Shown: positions 37,053 through 46,947, counted from the first letter of the stretch. The stretch is 64,000 nucleotides of DNA from G965262015 sp965262015 (GCA_965262015.1 OZ253494.1:1054001-1118000), one strand, 5' to 3'. Notes: a model not told the origin generated them from the letters alone. A program made the numbers and translations.

Positions 37053-38417
37053 CTATTTTTTTCTGTCACGCTGGAGATGATATTTCTCTAAACTATTTTC
37101 TAAAAAAGTAACAAAATCTTGTTTTTTTCTGCTCATTCCCAAGAAAGAAGCGATTACTGTTTCCTGTTCAGAAATAATTCCGTAGAGTGGCAAAGCAATG
37201 CTATGGAACTTATCCGCCTGATATCGTTGATTAACCACATATTGTTCAGACTGCCCATCCGTGTAAAGACGTACTAAAACAAAATCGTTGAGTAGATCAC
37301 GTATCATTTTCTGTGAAAAAATATTTTGCTCCATCCAACGGCAATTGATGCATGTAAAACCTGTAAAATCAATGAAAATAGGTTTATGAAGTTTACCACT
37401 CTGTTCTTTGGCAACACTAATAGACTTTAACCAGTGTATATCTTCAGATTCTGGGTAACTTACTAAATGACTTCCATAAGTAGTGGGAGGTAATAAAACT
37501 TCAATCCACTTTATCGAAGTTTTATTTAAAGATCCCAATAAGAACATGCCACATAATCCAGAAAGAATAACCACAGTAATACTCGTGGGGAGAGAGAATT
37601 TAGATATACGAGGCAAAGAGTTTTTTTGCAGAAAAACATAAATAACTCGGATAAAATACAAACTTAATAAAAAACACAGAAAAGATAGAATCAATAAAAT
37701 GATATCTCGGGTTAAAAAATGAAATTGAAATACCATATCTGCATTGCTTAAAAATTTTAACGAAGCAGCTAATTCAATAATACCTAAAATAAATTTTAAA
37801 TGTATTGTCCAATTACCTGATTTAGGCAAATAATTCATCCATGTAGGGAATAAAGACAAGATAAGAAAAGGTAAAATGAAAGCGATGCTATAACAAAACA
37901 GACCTATCAATGGATACAATATAGTGCCGTAAGATGCAGTAACTAAAACAGTACCAATAAAAGGCATGGTACATGTAAACGTTGTAAGTATCAAAACAAA
38001 AGCAAGCATCACAATAGATACGTACTTAGCTTGAGTATGAGTACGTCTCTCGAACATAGTGACAAGCTTGGGGCTAATCACAATATCAAATAGACCAAGT
38101 AAATTTAAGGCAAAGGCTATAATAAATAAACCAATAAATAAATTTACCCAGGGATGAGTTGCTAAAAGATATAGACTCGTAGCACCAAACAAGAAACTAA
38201 ATAAAATACCTAAACTGCTAAAAAGAAATACAAAGATAGTAACAAATAGTAAAGCTTCAACAATAGGATTGGTATCATACTGATCCTTGCGGTGAAAAAA
38301 AAAAGACACCGTCAACGGTAGCATTGGTAAAACACAAGGAGTAAGTAAACTAAGTGCCCCAGCACCCATCGATAAGGCAATGTAGGGTAGTATGTCTATT
38401 GTTGTGCTATATACCAT
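37053..38417 (-). CDS. DsbD/CcdA-like thiol-disulfide transporter with thioredoxin domain
   Basis: The 454-residue protein has an eight-helix DsbD-beta/CcdA core carrying the two intramembrane cysteines (LLTPCVLPMLPL and TFTCTMPFIGTV). A periplasmic thioredoxin domain follows, with active site CINC (DFTGFTCINCRWMEQNIFS). The N-terminal DsbD-alpha domain is absent. It would carry reducing power to the periplasm, for example for haem attachment to the Act cytochromes. The start overlaps the TraB gene by 22 nt. Confidence 0.87.
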   Translation of the reverse strand: MVYSTTIDILPYIALSMGAGALSLLTPCVLPMLPLTVSFFFHRKDQYDTNPIVEALLFVTIFVFLFSSLGILFSFLFGATSLYLLATHPWVNLFIGLFIIAFALNLLGLFDIVISPKLVTMFERRTHTQAKYVSIVMLAFVLILTTFTCTMPFIGTVLVTASYGTILYPLIGLFCYSIAFILPFLILSLFPTWMNYLPKSGNWTIHLKFILGIIELAASLKFLSNADMVFQFHFLTRDIILLILSFLCFLLSLYFIRVIYVFLQKNSLPRISKFSLPTSITVVILSGLCGMFLLGSLNKTSIKWIEVLLPPTTYGSHLVSYPESEDIHWLKSISVAKEQSGKLHKPIFIDFTGFTCINCRWMEQNIFSQKMIRDLLNDFVLVRLYTDGQSEQYVVNQRYQADKFHSIALPLYGIISEQETVIASFLGMSRKKQDFVTFLENSLEKYHLQRDRKK

Positions 38418-39622
38418 AAAGCTAAAAAAGTACCAATAGAAGAACCCAACTGTGGTAGAAAGAATAAAGCAAAAATTTTACCTAGTCTATTTTTTAATAG
38501 AGTACTTATACGATCGACATCATGAACAAAATTTTCAAAGTCCTTTACTTGTGGTTTATACATCTTAGCTTCTAAAAAAGCAGCTACCCAACCTGGTTTT
38601 AAAATAGGATTAAAATTACTAATGGGAGCTACCATACCCGACAAGAGAATTGTTAAAGGATGTCCTAATGCAATTAAAACCATAAATGCAGAGCAAGAAA
38701 ACTTGATGATACACCATGCGATCCAGTTTGTATAAATTTTTTGTGGATTATCCCATCCAGTGAAATATAAAAAAAGAGACATAATACCCAAAATCGGTAA
38801 TAGACTTTTAAAGATAAGCCATATCCGGTTAGCCTTCTTATATTCTGTCAAAGAAGCCAAGCGTTCGCTAATAACAGGCTTATTAGTTTTATACTTGTTT
38901 AAAAACGATTGTATACCCACTACATGCCCCATCCCCACAACCACTAGAATATGTACTTTCTTTTGGGCTTGCTCATATTTTTGTGCAAGCTGAAGTATAT
39001 TTAAAGCAAGATATTCATCTCGTTCATCTAAAATAACATTTTTGACCGTCTGGTAACGACTGGGTAAATTTCTGAACATGTCTTCTATAATATCTTTTTT
39101 TTTCATTTCTTCAATTTCATTTTCAGCTAGTTCCACCTTCACAAATAAACTGGATAGTAGCTCAGAGAATAGAAGAAGGCGTCCAAAAAATCCTGCTCTA
39201 GACCAGGCACGCTTTAAAGTTAATTGTACATCTCTGTCTCCCAATTCAATAATTTTTTTCTGTTTCTTAGTGGTTTCAATAGCAACCAACATCTCTGCAC
39301 CAGGTTGAATATCTAGTTGGGCACCAATCTTTTTTTGAAAGCTAGACAATATTAAAGATGACATTAATAAAAATAATTTTTTCTCTCGGATAACTTGAAC
39401 TACATCCAAATTCTTCCACCGATTCTTATCCGTGAGTGCCTTATATCGAGCCTCGCACAACTCTACCATAACAACATCAGGATTTTTCTCTTGAATAAAG
39501 TTTTTTACGTCTTCTACACTTTGATGGCTAACATGTGCTGTTCCTAGTAAGGTCACATCCACACCAGCTACAACTTGGTAAAAACAAGGATCATTTTTAG
39601 AATGAGATTCTACTGTCTTCAT
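38396..39622 (-). CDS. TraB-family membrane protein
   Basis: The 408-residue protein begins with the TraB core (VTLLGTAHVSHQSVEDVKNF ... DVVMVELCEARY), continues with GDRDVQLTLKRAW and a GMGHVVGI motif, and ends with four to five membrane helices. In bacteria TraB/PrgY-like proteins are membrane proteins of putative peptidase function related to the Tiki fold. It overlaps both neighbours, as in a tight operon. Confidence 0.85.
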   Translation of the reverse strand: MKTVESHSKNDPCFYQVVAGVDVTLLGTAHVSHQSVEDVKNFIQEKNPDVVMVELCEARYKALTDKNRWKNLDVVQVIREKKLFLLMSSLILSSFQKKIGAQLDIQPGAEMLVAIETTKKQKKIIELGDRDVQLTLKRAWSRAGFFGRLLLFSELLSSLFVKVELAENEIEEMKKKDIIEDMFRNLPSRYQTVKNVILDERDEYLALNILQLAQKYEQAQKKVHILVVVGMGHVVGIQSFLNKYKTNKPVISERLASLTEYKKANRIWLIFKSLLPILGIMSLFLYFTGWDNPQKIYTNWIAWCIIKFSCSAFMVLIALGHPLTILLSGMVAPISNFNPILKPGWVAAFLEAKMYKPQVKDFENFVHDVDRISTLLKNRLGKIFALFFLPQLGSSIGTFLALWYIAQQ

Positions 39623-40866
39623 GATTGCAAAAAATAAGCCTCCACCCTTTGTAAAGCTTGATTTAACCTAGTAATTTTTTCATAATAAGGAAAACCAAAC
39701 CGTAAGAGATTATAGCCATTTTTTTTGATACATTTACAATGTATCCCATGACCATTTAAAAATGAGTATAATAAAAAACTATCCATATTCTTAAAATGTA
39801 TTGAAAAATAGCCTAGATAGCTTTCTGCATGTTGTACCTCACTAAGAGGTAATATACCGTTAATAGCGTATAAATCAAACATGATTTTATTTTGGTGTAG
39901 GATCTGAATAAAATGACTAACAAAGTATTGGCATAAAAATCTACTACGTTCATAGACTAATGACGTACCAACCAAGGAATATATTTTCAAAGACTCTAAT
40001 AAGGCAGAGTAAAGCACAAAGCTCTGCCCTCCATGAGTTTCAAACTGAGTTAAAGGATAATCAGGATCTAGAGCTTCACCATTAAAAGACAAGCCAGATA
40101 CCCGCTGAGTAATCTCTTTATGCACCCATAGGCAACCCAGACCAGGCAAGGAAAATAACCATTTATGTGTGCTAGAAAAAATAAAATCTGCTTCTATAAA
40201 AACAATAGGAGACACACCAAGTTGTTGAGAAACATCTAAAATAATAATGCAGTCTGGACAAATTTGCCGACATATTTTGACATGTTCACAAAGGTTATAA
40301 TGACCAGCCAGATCATAGGTAGCTGAAGAAATAAAAAATATAGTAGGCTGATATTGTTTGAGTTTATCCCCAAAAAGAGAAATGTTATCTAATTCTTCTT
40401 TGGATAATAAAGACAACTGGCATTCTGGACGCTCCACAAAAAAACCAATGCCTCCACTATGTTCGTGTGGTTGACTTAAAATACGAAAGGGTAATTCTTT
40501 TTTTTCTTGATGAAAAAGATTTAACAGAACAAAACCAAGTAAGTTAATACAGGAGCTAGCAGACAATGTAATCGCTAGATGGTGGTCTTTGGGTTGCCAA
40601 ATTGTATCTGCGATAGTTCTTGATTGTCGCAGAGCATCACGACCAAGTTGGTATACACCCAAGGGGAAAGAATATAAATGCTCTGCCTCAAAAAGTTGGT
40701 ATGATTGCCTAGCAGGTAAAGACGAAGTTCCTATTGTACCAGGGTTTAAATTGGTACGTTCTGATGCAAAATAAAAAGCATAAAAATCATCCCATGCAGA
40801 ATGTTCTAGTGATACCTGGGAAAGTTGAGATATTGAATCCCCAGAGGGTATGGGCTTTAACACCAT
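39619..40866 (-). CDS. PLP-dependent aminotransferase class V / cysteine desulfurase-like
   Basis: The 415-residue protein has the class V lysine site DFIFSSTHKWLFSLPGLGCLWV and LNPGTIGTSSLPARQ near the N-terminus, which resembles isopenicillin-N-epimerase-like members. It overlaps the TraB gene by four nt and the SQD1-like gene by ten nt. In this context sulfur or amino-sugar chemistry is possible, but the substrate is not evident. A true cysteine desulfurase would need a catalytic Cys loop, which I do not see clearly. Confidence 0.8.
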   Translation of the reverse strand: MVLKPIPSGDSISQLSQVSLEHSAWDDFYAFYFASERTNLNPGTIGTSSLPARQSYQLFEAEHLYSFPLGVYQLGRDALRQSRTIADTIWQPKDHHLAITLSASSCINLLGFVLLNLFHQEKKELPFRILSQPHEHSGGIGFFVERPECQLSLLSKEELDNISLFGDKLKQYQPTIFFISSATYDLAGHYNLCEHVKICRQICPDCIIILDVSQQLGVSPIVFIEADFIFSSTHKWLFSLPGLGCLWVHKEITQRVSGLSFNGEALDPDYPLTQFETHGGQSFVLYSALLESLKIYSLVGTSLVYERSRFLCQYFVSHFIQILHQNKIMFDLYAINGILPLSEVQHAESYLGYFSIHFKNMDSFLLYSFLNGHGIHCKCIKKNGYNLLRFGFPYYEKITRLNQALQRVEAYFLQS

Positions 40867-42023
40867 TCAAATGAAGGACGAATTATACTCGGCTTAATAT
40901 ATTCTTTGCACTTTTCGGCGTAATCAAACATGTCAGAAAGTACTTCTTCGATGGAATGCATTTTAGCTGAAGTGTGTAGATAATCAGTTTCAATATCATA
41001 ATCGTGTTTATTAGAGAGTATTTCGTTACGTGGATTGTACACCCCACGATCGATATGTGTTTGGATAGATTTAGAAGCAGAAACTTTTTGGACCAAGGTA
41101 GCGATTTCATTAACAGAATATAATTTCTCTGCAACATGATTAATCACACGATGCTCTCCAGGTTGAGGTTTATCCATTAAAATATTTGCTAAAGATGTCA
41201 CTGCATCTTCCAATGACATTAACCCCGTCCTCTGATAACCTGTCCCATAAATCGTTAATGGAATTGATAACAGAGACTGAACTAAAAAACGATTAATAAT
41301 CGTACCAAAATATTCATCATAATCAAAACGCGTAAATAAAGCATGGTATGCCGTAAACGGCTTAACCGATAATCCAAAAATAGTTGACTGCATGATGTCT
41401 GTAACACACAGACCCCACTTTCTACATGCCATGGAAATAAAATTAGTATCATTGATTTTAGAGATATGGTACACATCATCTGCTTCTCGAGGGAAAGGAG
41501 TACGTACTATCGCTTTTTTACCCTTATATTCGGGCAAAAAATAACCTTCTGGTATATTTAAACCACATTCTGCATATTCACCAAATGAGCCTAGTTTGAT
41601 GAAATGCGTATTAGGTAAATAATCCTTAAGATACCATAAAAGTTGAAGATTACCTATCTCGTTATTCTGTATTGTTGATGTGGAAGATTTCATATTGCGC
41701 ATGGAGTAATGTGCGGAAGGTTGTTGTGCTAGATGATAAATTATATCTGGCTGGTACTTACGCAAAAGAGATAAAAAACCTTTAGATAAAATATCTTTTT
41801 GATAATAATGTAAATTTTTTCTTTGAAAAGTTTTTTGGAAAACAGCTATTCTGTGTTTTAAGGAACTAATGGGTGTTAAACTCAAACCACCAATTTTTTT
41901 CACTAATTTTCTACGAGAAAAATTATCTATAATAAAACATTGGTGCTCTGGGTATTGCAAAGCCAATTTCATGGACAGAGGCCAACCAATATAGCCATCC
42001 CCTCCTAAAATAAAAATATTAAT
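40857..42023 (-). CDS. SQD1/SqdB-like UDP-sulfoquinovose synthase homologue, probable ATT start
   Basis: The protein follows the SQD1 pattern closely: ILGGDGYIGWP at the NAD site, YHLAQQPSAHYSMRN, KLGSFGEYAECGLNIPEGYF, YHISKINDTNFISMACRKWG and IYGTGYQRTGLMSLEDAV. The NAD-binding strand lies upstream of the first in-frame ATG (41972). The only candidate start before it is an ATT at 42023, seven nt after AGGAG; an ATG near there is out of frame and stops at once. With the ATT start the length is 388 residues, normal for the family. The product would make UDP-sulfoquinovose or a related sugar nucleotide. The gene heads the overlapping group with the class V aminotransferase. Confidence 0.85.
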   Translation of the reverse strand: MNIFILGGDGYIGWPLSMKLALQYPEHQCFIIDNFSRRKLVKKIGGLSLTPISSLKHRIAVFQKTFQRKNLHYYQKDILSKGFLSLLRKYQPDIIYHLAQQPSAHYSMRNMKSSTSTIQNNEIGNLQLLWYLKDYLPNTHFIKLGSFGEYAECGLNIPEGYFLPEYKGKKAIVRTPFPREADDVYHISKINDTNFISMACRKWGLCVTDIMQSTIFGLSVKPFTAYHALFTRFDYDEYFGTIINRFLVQSLLSIPLTIYGTGYQRTGLMSLEDAVTSLANILMDKPQPGEHRVINHVAEKLYSVNEIATLVQKVSASKSIQTHIDRGVYNPRNEILSNKHDYDIETDYLHTSAKMHSIEEVLSDMFDYAEKCKEYIKPSIIRPSFEWC

Positions 42024-42194
42024 ACATACACTCCTATAACAAACATATTATGTCATTAATCCTACTAATTGAAATTTGATTTGAGAGCGTAAAGATCATT
42101 TAATCATATATTACAATATATAAACAAGTAATCATATAAAACTATATCTCCTATAAATATTTTACTATACACAATAATTAACATTTTGTAAGAG

Positions 42195-42515
42195 ATGACA
42201 GTGGCTATAGATAATTTATCTTTTCTACATGAATTAGAAGAGATTATTAAACAACGTAAAGAGAGTAAAAGTAGCAACTCATATACATCTCAACTATTTG
42301 ACCAAGGTTTAGATGCTATTTTACAAAAAGTTGGTGAAGAAAGTATTGAGTATATTATCGATGCGAAAAACAAGAATAAACAACGAGCCACTGAAGAAGC
42401 CAGTGATCTTTTATTTCATTTAATTATGTCATTAGCGGCAAATGACATCCATCTACAAGACGTAGTTAATGAATTACAAAAAAGAAATCTCAAGAAGAAA
42501 TCTTATGAAAATTAA
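42195..42515 (+). CDS. hisE: Phosphoribosyl-ATP pyrophosphatase
   Basis: The 106-residue protein has the MazG-fold HisE pattern (LEEIIKQRKES.., LFDQGLDAILQKVGEESIEY ... RATEEASDLLFHLIMSLA) with the metal-binding Glu/Asp residues. It carries out the second step of histidine synthesis. No other his genes are nearby, and HisI is not fused. AAGAG precedes the ATG. Confidence 0.9.
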   Translation: MTVAIDNLSFLHELEEIIKQRKESKSSNSYTSQLFDQGLDAILQKVGEESIEYIIDAKNKNKQRATEEASDLLFHLIMSLAANDIHLQDVVNELQKRNLKKKSYEN

Positions 42516-42936
42516 AACTACACATAGTGCAGGGGGCGTAGTTATACAAAAGAAAACTCGTAAAATTGTAATAGTAGAACAGAAAAACTTTGTATGGTCT
42601 TTACCGAAAGGACATGTAGAACCAGGTGAAGATCCTTTGACGGCAGCTTGTAGAGAAATTCAAGAAGAATCTGGTATTCAACAACTTGAATATATTAAAG
42701 AATTAGGTATGTATCAACGCTATAAGCTTGGTCCCCAAGGTGAAGATGTTAGATCAGAACTCAAGTCAATTATAATGTTTCTCTTTGAAACAACAGAAAA
42801 AAAATTACAGCCAGAAGACCCAGAACATCCCAGTGCTATATGGGTAGGAAAATACCAAGTACCCTTGGTACTAACACATGTCAAAGATAAGGAATTCTTT
42901 GAAAAAGTTTTAGCAGATGAGCTCCAAAAAAAGTAA
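42505..42936 (+). CDS. NUDIX hydrolase
   Basis: The NUDIX box GHVEPGEDPLTAACREIQEE(SGI) is complete (Gx5Ex7REUxEExGU). The start MKIKTTHSAGGVVI at 42505 overlaps hisE by 11 nt; an upstream ATG at 42469 would lie deep inside hisE. The 143-residue size and sequence resemble Ap4A/diadenosine polyphosphate-type hydrolases. Substrate is unknown. Confidence 0.88.
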   Translation: MKIKTTHSAGGVVIQKKTRKIVIVEQKNFVWSLPKGHVEPGEDPLTAACREIQEESGIQQLEYIKELGMYQRYKLGPQGEDVRSELKSIIMFLFETTEKKLQPEDPEHPSAIWVGKYQVPLVLTHVKDKEFFEKVLADELQKK

Positions 42937-43690
42937 CCGCCTAAGTGTTGTTCGAATAAAACATTCTGTTTTTTCTTGCCGTCCCTCCATGATTCTTGTT
43001 ATGGTGTGTATTACATTAGCTAGTGTAATGCTCAGTTGTAGAAAAAATATAGTTACTTATACTTGTTTACCTCCAGATATATTAAAGACTCAAATCCAAT
43101 CTACCTACACAGAATATACATCTATTAACCTCGATGCAAAGCTATCAGGGATACTCCAAAATCTTCCATTTGTTTATAAGGCCCATCTGCAAATTACAAA
43201 GAAAGATTCTTTCTATCATATTAAAATAGATATTGTAGATCCCATCTTTGCCAGTCCTTTAGTATCCTTAGAACTGGCTAAGCCCAATAAATTACTGCTA
43301 ATAGACCACATTGCTTCATCCAAAAAGACTTTTAATACAGCAAAAAATCCTACATTGCGTTTTATACAACATAACATACCCATCAAACATATAATTCGCT
43401 TTCTTACGAGTTTTATGCCCAAAGAACTTTTTGATTCAAAAACGCAATATAACGCTACAAATTGTAACTTTATGTTTCAAACACCATTTCATAATGTGAC
43501 ACTAAGTTTTGACCAAAACCGATTGAAAGATTATACTTTTCAGGATAAAAGAAATAAGACAATATTTGGCATCTATACTACTTCCTTTATACGTGTAAAT
43601 AATAGGATATATCCTGGAAAAATTAAGATCCGGCTTGGCTCTCATCGTAATTATATTAATATTACTTTTAGCCTACCAGATAACTCATGA
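42917..43690 (+). CDS. Lipoprotein with LolB/DUF4292-like beta fold
   Basis: The leader SMILVMVCITLASVMLSC has a lipobox, preceded by an unusually long positive n-region of about 24 residues; an ATG nearer the hydrophobic part (MILVMV) could be the real start. The mature part is beta-rich, with paired strands (FYHIKIDIVDPIFASPLVSL ... NVTLSFDQNRLKDYTF) like LolB or DUF4292 outer-membrane lipoproteins. The family is not certain. It overlaps the NUDIX gene by 20 nt and the next gene by four. Confidence 0.6.
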   Translation: MSSKKSNRLSVVRIKHSVFSCRPSMILVMVCITLASVMLSCRKNIVTYTCLPPDILKTQIQSTYTEYTSINLDAKLSGILQNLPFVYKAHLQITKKDSFYHIKIDIVDPIFASPLVSLELAKPNKLLLIDHIASSKKTFNTAKNPTLRFIQHNIPIKHIIRFLTSFMPKELFDSKTQYNATNCNFMFQTPFHNVTLSFDQNRLKDYTFQDKRNKTIFGIYTTSFIRVNNRIYPGKIKIRLGSHRNYINITFSLPDNS

Positions 43691-44619
43691 CTGATGTTCC
43701 CATACCTCGTATTCTATCGTCAATAGATACTGAGGCAAATATTCTTTTTATAGGTCATGGTAGAGTAACCAACTATCTAACGACAACCTATTTATCCCAC
43801 CATAAAAATCTATACGCTATTTGTCGTACCAACCGCTTCATTCACAATAAAAAACATGAAAAACAAATCCATTGGATACAAGCAGATGTAAATATATTAA
43901 ATAGTCTGAATATTCTAAAAACACATGTATTCCACTACATTATATACGCTACTTCGCCTGATAGCTATACAGAAGATGCTTATCAACTGGTATACTTGCA
44001 TGGCCTACTAAATGTTGTCCAATTAATTAAACAATACCAACAAAACCCCAAAGTCGTATTTATTTCGAGTACAAGCGTATATGGACACAATACAGGTGAA
44101 TGGGTGGATGAAGCATCTACTACTTTATCCTCAAGTTTTTCGGGTAGAATTATACAAGAGGCAGAAAACCTACTCTTGCACCATCTACCTTTTGCTAATA
44201 TATTGCGGTTTGGCGGAATATACGGTACCAATCCCTCATCCCTAATTAAACAGATAAAAGATAAAACCATCCGTATTCATATACACACTAAACAATATAC
44301 TAATCGCATTCATATACATGACAGTGCTAACATGATATATACATTACTAGTCCAATCAGATACATCTTATTCTGTAAATACAAATGATAATATTTTCCTA
44401 GGTGTAGATTGTTTGCCTGAAAATAAAAAACAGGTAATAGAATGGATTGCTAAGAAAATACAAGTACAATTACCTAGCACCTGCTACGTTCAAAAAGAAA
44501 TCAAAAATAAACGTTCTGGCAATAAACGATGCTCAAACAAAAAAATATTATCTTTAGGGTTTCAATTCTCTTATCCTACATATCAAGAAGGATACCTAGA
44601 CCTTATACAAAAAGTTTGA
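43687..44619 (+). CDS. YeeZ-like NAD-dependent epimerase (atypical SDR)
   Basis: The 310-residue Rossmann protein has a modified glycine motif (ILFIGHGRVTNYL), VVFISSTSVYGHNTGEWVDE as the Ser/Tyr region, LRFGGIYG, and late SLGFQFSYPTYQEG. These match the YeeZ subgroup of extended/atypical SDRs. The usual YxxxK is not obvious, so catalysis is uncertain. It is translationally coupled to the lipoprotein gene (ATGA overlap). Confidence 0.78.
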   Translation: MTDVPIPRILSSIDTEANILFIGHGRVTNYLTTTYLSHHKNLYAICRTNRFIHNKKHEKQIHWIQADVNILNSLNILKTHVFHYIIYATSPDSYTEDAYQLVYLHGLLNVVQLIKQYQQNPKVVFISSTSVYGHNTGEWVDEASTTLSSSFSGRIIQEAENLLLHHLPFANILRFGGIYGTNPSSLIKQIKDKTIRIHIHTKQYTNRIHIHDSANMIYTLLVQSDTSYSVNTNDNIFLGVDCLPENKKQVIEWIAKKIQVQLPSTCYVQKEIKNKRSGNKRCSNKKILSLGFQFSYPTYQEGYLDLIQKV

Positions 44620-44684
44620 GAATCTTGTTTGTAAACAAAATAAAATAACTATACAGTCCGTAAATAGATCATTCCTGTTATTTG

Positions 44685-46349
44685 TTAATCTATTATTTTA
44701 CCTACCTTGATAAAAAACACATAAAGTGATGTATTCCCAATAGAATGACCTATGTATTTAGCAGGTGAACTAATATAATCTCTAATATTTAGGTGAAGTA
44801 ACTTGGGAACATTTTTGTAGCTAGAAAAAATATGACCAAAGTGATGACGATTAATAAATAATTTAGCTTGCTTAGAAGGTAATTGCATATCTAATAAAAA
44901 ATAATAGCTTTGGTGTAATGTGATTTTTTTAGTTCGCTTATTCGAGTGGTATACAATATCACGTGGAATAGTTAACCACACTGGTACCCCATCTATATGG
45001 CCAAATATACGCACCGAAGAATAACGCTTAAATCTATTAACCATGGGATTAGTGTCTCTTTCTTGCTTATCCAGCAGAAAAGGCATGACTGTGGCATTTA
45101 ATAAAATTTGTAACTTACTTCTAGCAATTACATTTTCTGTGGCTAACCTTTCGAAGGCCAATATCACATTATTCTTGCCCAGGACAAAATTAGGAAGAGA
45201 ATTAGTATCATACTTAATTGCCTGTTGGCGTTCTAAAGGTATCTTGTTACTCTGATAGAGATCCCAACCCTCTTTAAAAAGATAAACTTCCCTCAAAGAA
45301 GATAGGCCAACTTTATGATAGTATAAAATATCACGATATAAAGCTTGTTTACTTGAAGAATTTTCAATCGCCACATCACGCCAAAAATGTCTACTTTGTT
45401 TATCTAAAGAAGCAGAACCTACAATAAGTATATGAAATTTCCTTGACAAACGTCTAATATAACTTTTGATAAGTACCTTGGTCTTTGGGAAACGGATTGT
45501 GTTACTGGCGCCAACAGTCAAATAACACTGTTTACACTTAGGATTACCTCGATTAGCCAATTGATAGATGCATTGTAGCCCTTTACCCAAACCATTATCG
45601 ATATAAGGCAAACTACCCTGTACACGAATTTTTGTTAACACAGATAGTTGTTTTTGCGATGGTAATATGCGTACACTTTCCCCCATATTATTAAAAATAC
45701 ATACACCATAATGTTGAGAAGTCAAGTCCTTGAATAGGGTTATCCATGACATCCATTCTTGGTATTCACTACCCGATGCGTTCAGTAAGAATAATGACAA
45801 CATATTATTGTCATTATTATATTTTGGGAATAAAGGATTATTTTTGCCAATAGATGACTTAAATCGCTTGTGAAGATGCTCAGACATAAGTAACCATATA
45901 TCATTAGGATGATGTGTACGGATTGTAGTAGCCACTTGATTAGAATCTACATAATAAATAGAAGATTCATAAAAGTAGCCTTTCTCATTTTCATAGATAT
46001 AGGAAAGTAATAAACGGCTTACACGAAGCTGAGACGCTACTTGTTTTAATTGGTCTATGTGAATGGGTTTTCTAGAAGTTAGGCCTAATCTTTGATACAC
46101 AAACTTGGTAAAACGATAAGGTTTTATAAAATCTAAGACAATAAATTTTAAATAGTTAGCAATAACATGGCCAATCTCTACATCATTAATCTCTGCTTTT
46201 GGGCGTAACTGAGGGCCATGTATAATCTTGCTAGTATTGATATTTTCCGTGTATACAGGCAAAACTGCTAGTCTAGAGATGCCTGATATGTGTCCTAACG
46301 AGAGAAAAAGAAAAAAGAATGAGGTACTACAACACCACAGCAGGTGCAT
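44685..46349 (-). CDS. Exported 554-residue protein of unknown function
   Basis: A signal-like N-terminus (TSFFFLFLSLGHISGISRLA) is followed by a soluble protein. Its first third resembles a TolB-N-type/nucleoside-sugar strand pattern (AVLPVY...VIANYLKFIVLDFIKP ... SQLRVSRLLLSYIYENEKGY). Its middle has a Cys pair (CKQC), and the segment FHILIVGSASLDKQSRHFWR may be a VWA-like or Rossmann-like strand. No family is recognised. It overlaps nuoB by 23 nt, so it seems co-transcribed with complex I genes. Confidence 0.6.
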   Translation of the reverse strand: MHLLWCCSTSFFFLFLSLGHISGISRLAVLPVYTENINTSKIIHGPQLRPKAEINDVEIGHVIANYLKFIVLDFIKPYRFTKFVYQRLGLTSRKPIHIDQLKQVASQLRVSRLLLSYIYENEKGYFYESSIYYVDSNQVATTIRTHHPNDIWLLMSEHLHKRFKSSIGKNNPLFPKYNNDNNMLSLFLLNASGSEYQEWMSWITLFKDLTSQHYGVCIFNNMGESVRILPSQKQLSVLTKIRVQGSLPYIDNGLGKGLQCIYQLANRGNPKCKQCYLTVGASNTIRFPKTKVLIKSYIRRLSRKFHILIVGSASLDKQSRHFWRDVAIENSSSKQALYRDILYYHKVGLSSLREVYLFKEGWDLYQSNKIPLERQQAIKYDTNSLPNFVLGKNNVILAFERLATENVIARSKLQILLNATVMPFLLDKQERDTNPMVNRFKRYSSVRIFGHIDGVPVWLTIPRDIVYHSNKRTKKITLHQSYYFLLDMQLPSKQAKLFINRHHFGHIFSSYKNVPKLLHLNIRDYISSPAKYIGHSIGNTSLYVFFIKVGKIID

Positions 46350-46947
46350 TGCGTTTTTCCATCTGAATAATTTTAATTTTAATTTCTTCCCGTCTGTCTT
46401 CTATGGATTGACCTTTAATTTTTTCTTGCAGATTGATAATTGACTGTAAAATGGCTTCCGGCCGAGGCGGACAGCCAGGAACGTAGACATCCACTGGTAA
46501 AATACGGTCTATCCCCTGTAAAACAGAGTAAGTATGAAACATGCCACCAGACGAAGCACAGGCACCAACAGAAACAATAAATTTTGGATCTGCTAATTGT
46601 GTGTAGATATTATATAAAACAGGAGCCATTTTATAAGTAATCGTTCCTAATACCAATATCATATCAGCCTGCCTAGGCGAAAACGAAGATCTTTCCGCAC
46701 CAAAACGTGCTATGTCAAAATCCGCAGCAACAGTGGACATAAATTCAATTCCACAGCAAGCTGTTGCAAAGGGGAAGGGCCACAAACTATAAGACTGTCC
46801 CCAGTGAACAAAATCCTGTATCGAACCCACCACAAAGTTATCCCCATATTGGTCTTTCTTTGGACCATATGTACTTTTGGCTGTATCCTGAGCCTGTTTT
46901 GCAGCGTTATCGCTATGATTACCTGGCTTAAGTTTGTAAACGTTCAT
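46327..46947 (-). CDS. nuoB: NADH-quinone oxidoreductase subunit B
   Basis: The protein has the N2 cluster ligands of NuoB: ATACCGIEFMSTVAADFD with the double Cys, SVGACASSGG, and VDVYVPGCPPRPEAIL. The ATG at 46947 overlaps the nuoA stop as TAATG and has GGGAGG eight nt upstream; the longer frame to 46965 is not needed. The usual nuoC is not next; an unknown exported gene follows instead. Confidence 0.95.
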   Translation of the reverse strand: MNVYKLKPGNHSDNAAKQAQDTAKSTYGPKKDQYGDNFVVGSIQDFVHWGQSYSLWPFPFATACCGIEFMSTVAADFDIARFGAERSSFSPRQADMILVLGTITYKMAPVLYNIYTQLADPKFIVSVGACASSGGMFHTYSVLQGIDRILPVDVYVPGCPPRPEAILQSIINLQEKIKGQSIEDRREEIKIKIIQMEKRNAPAVVL

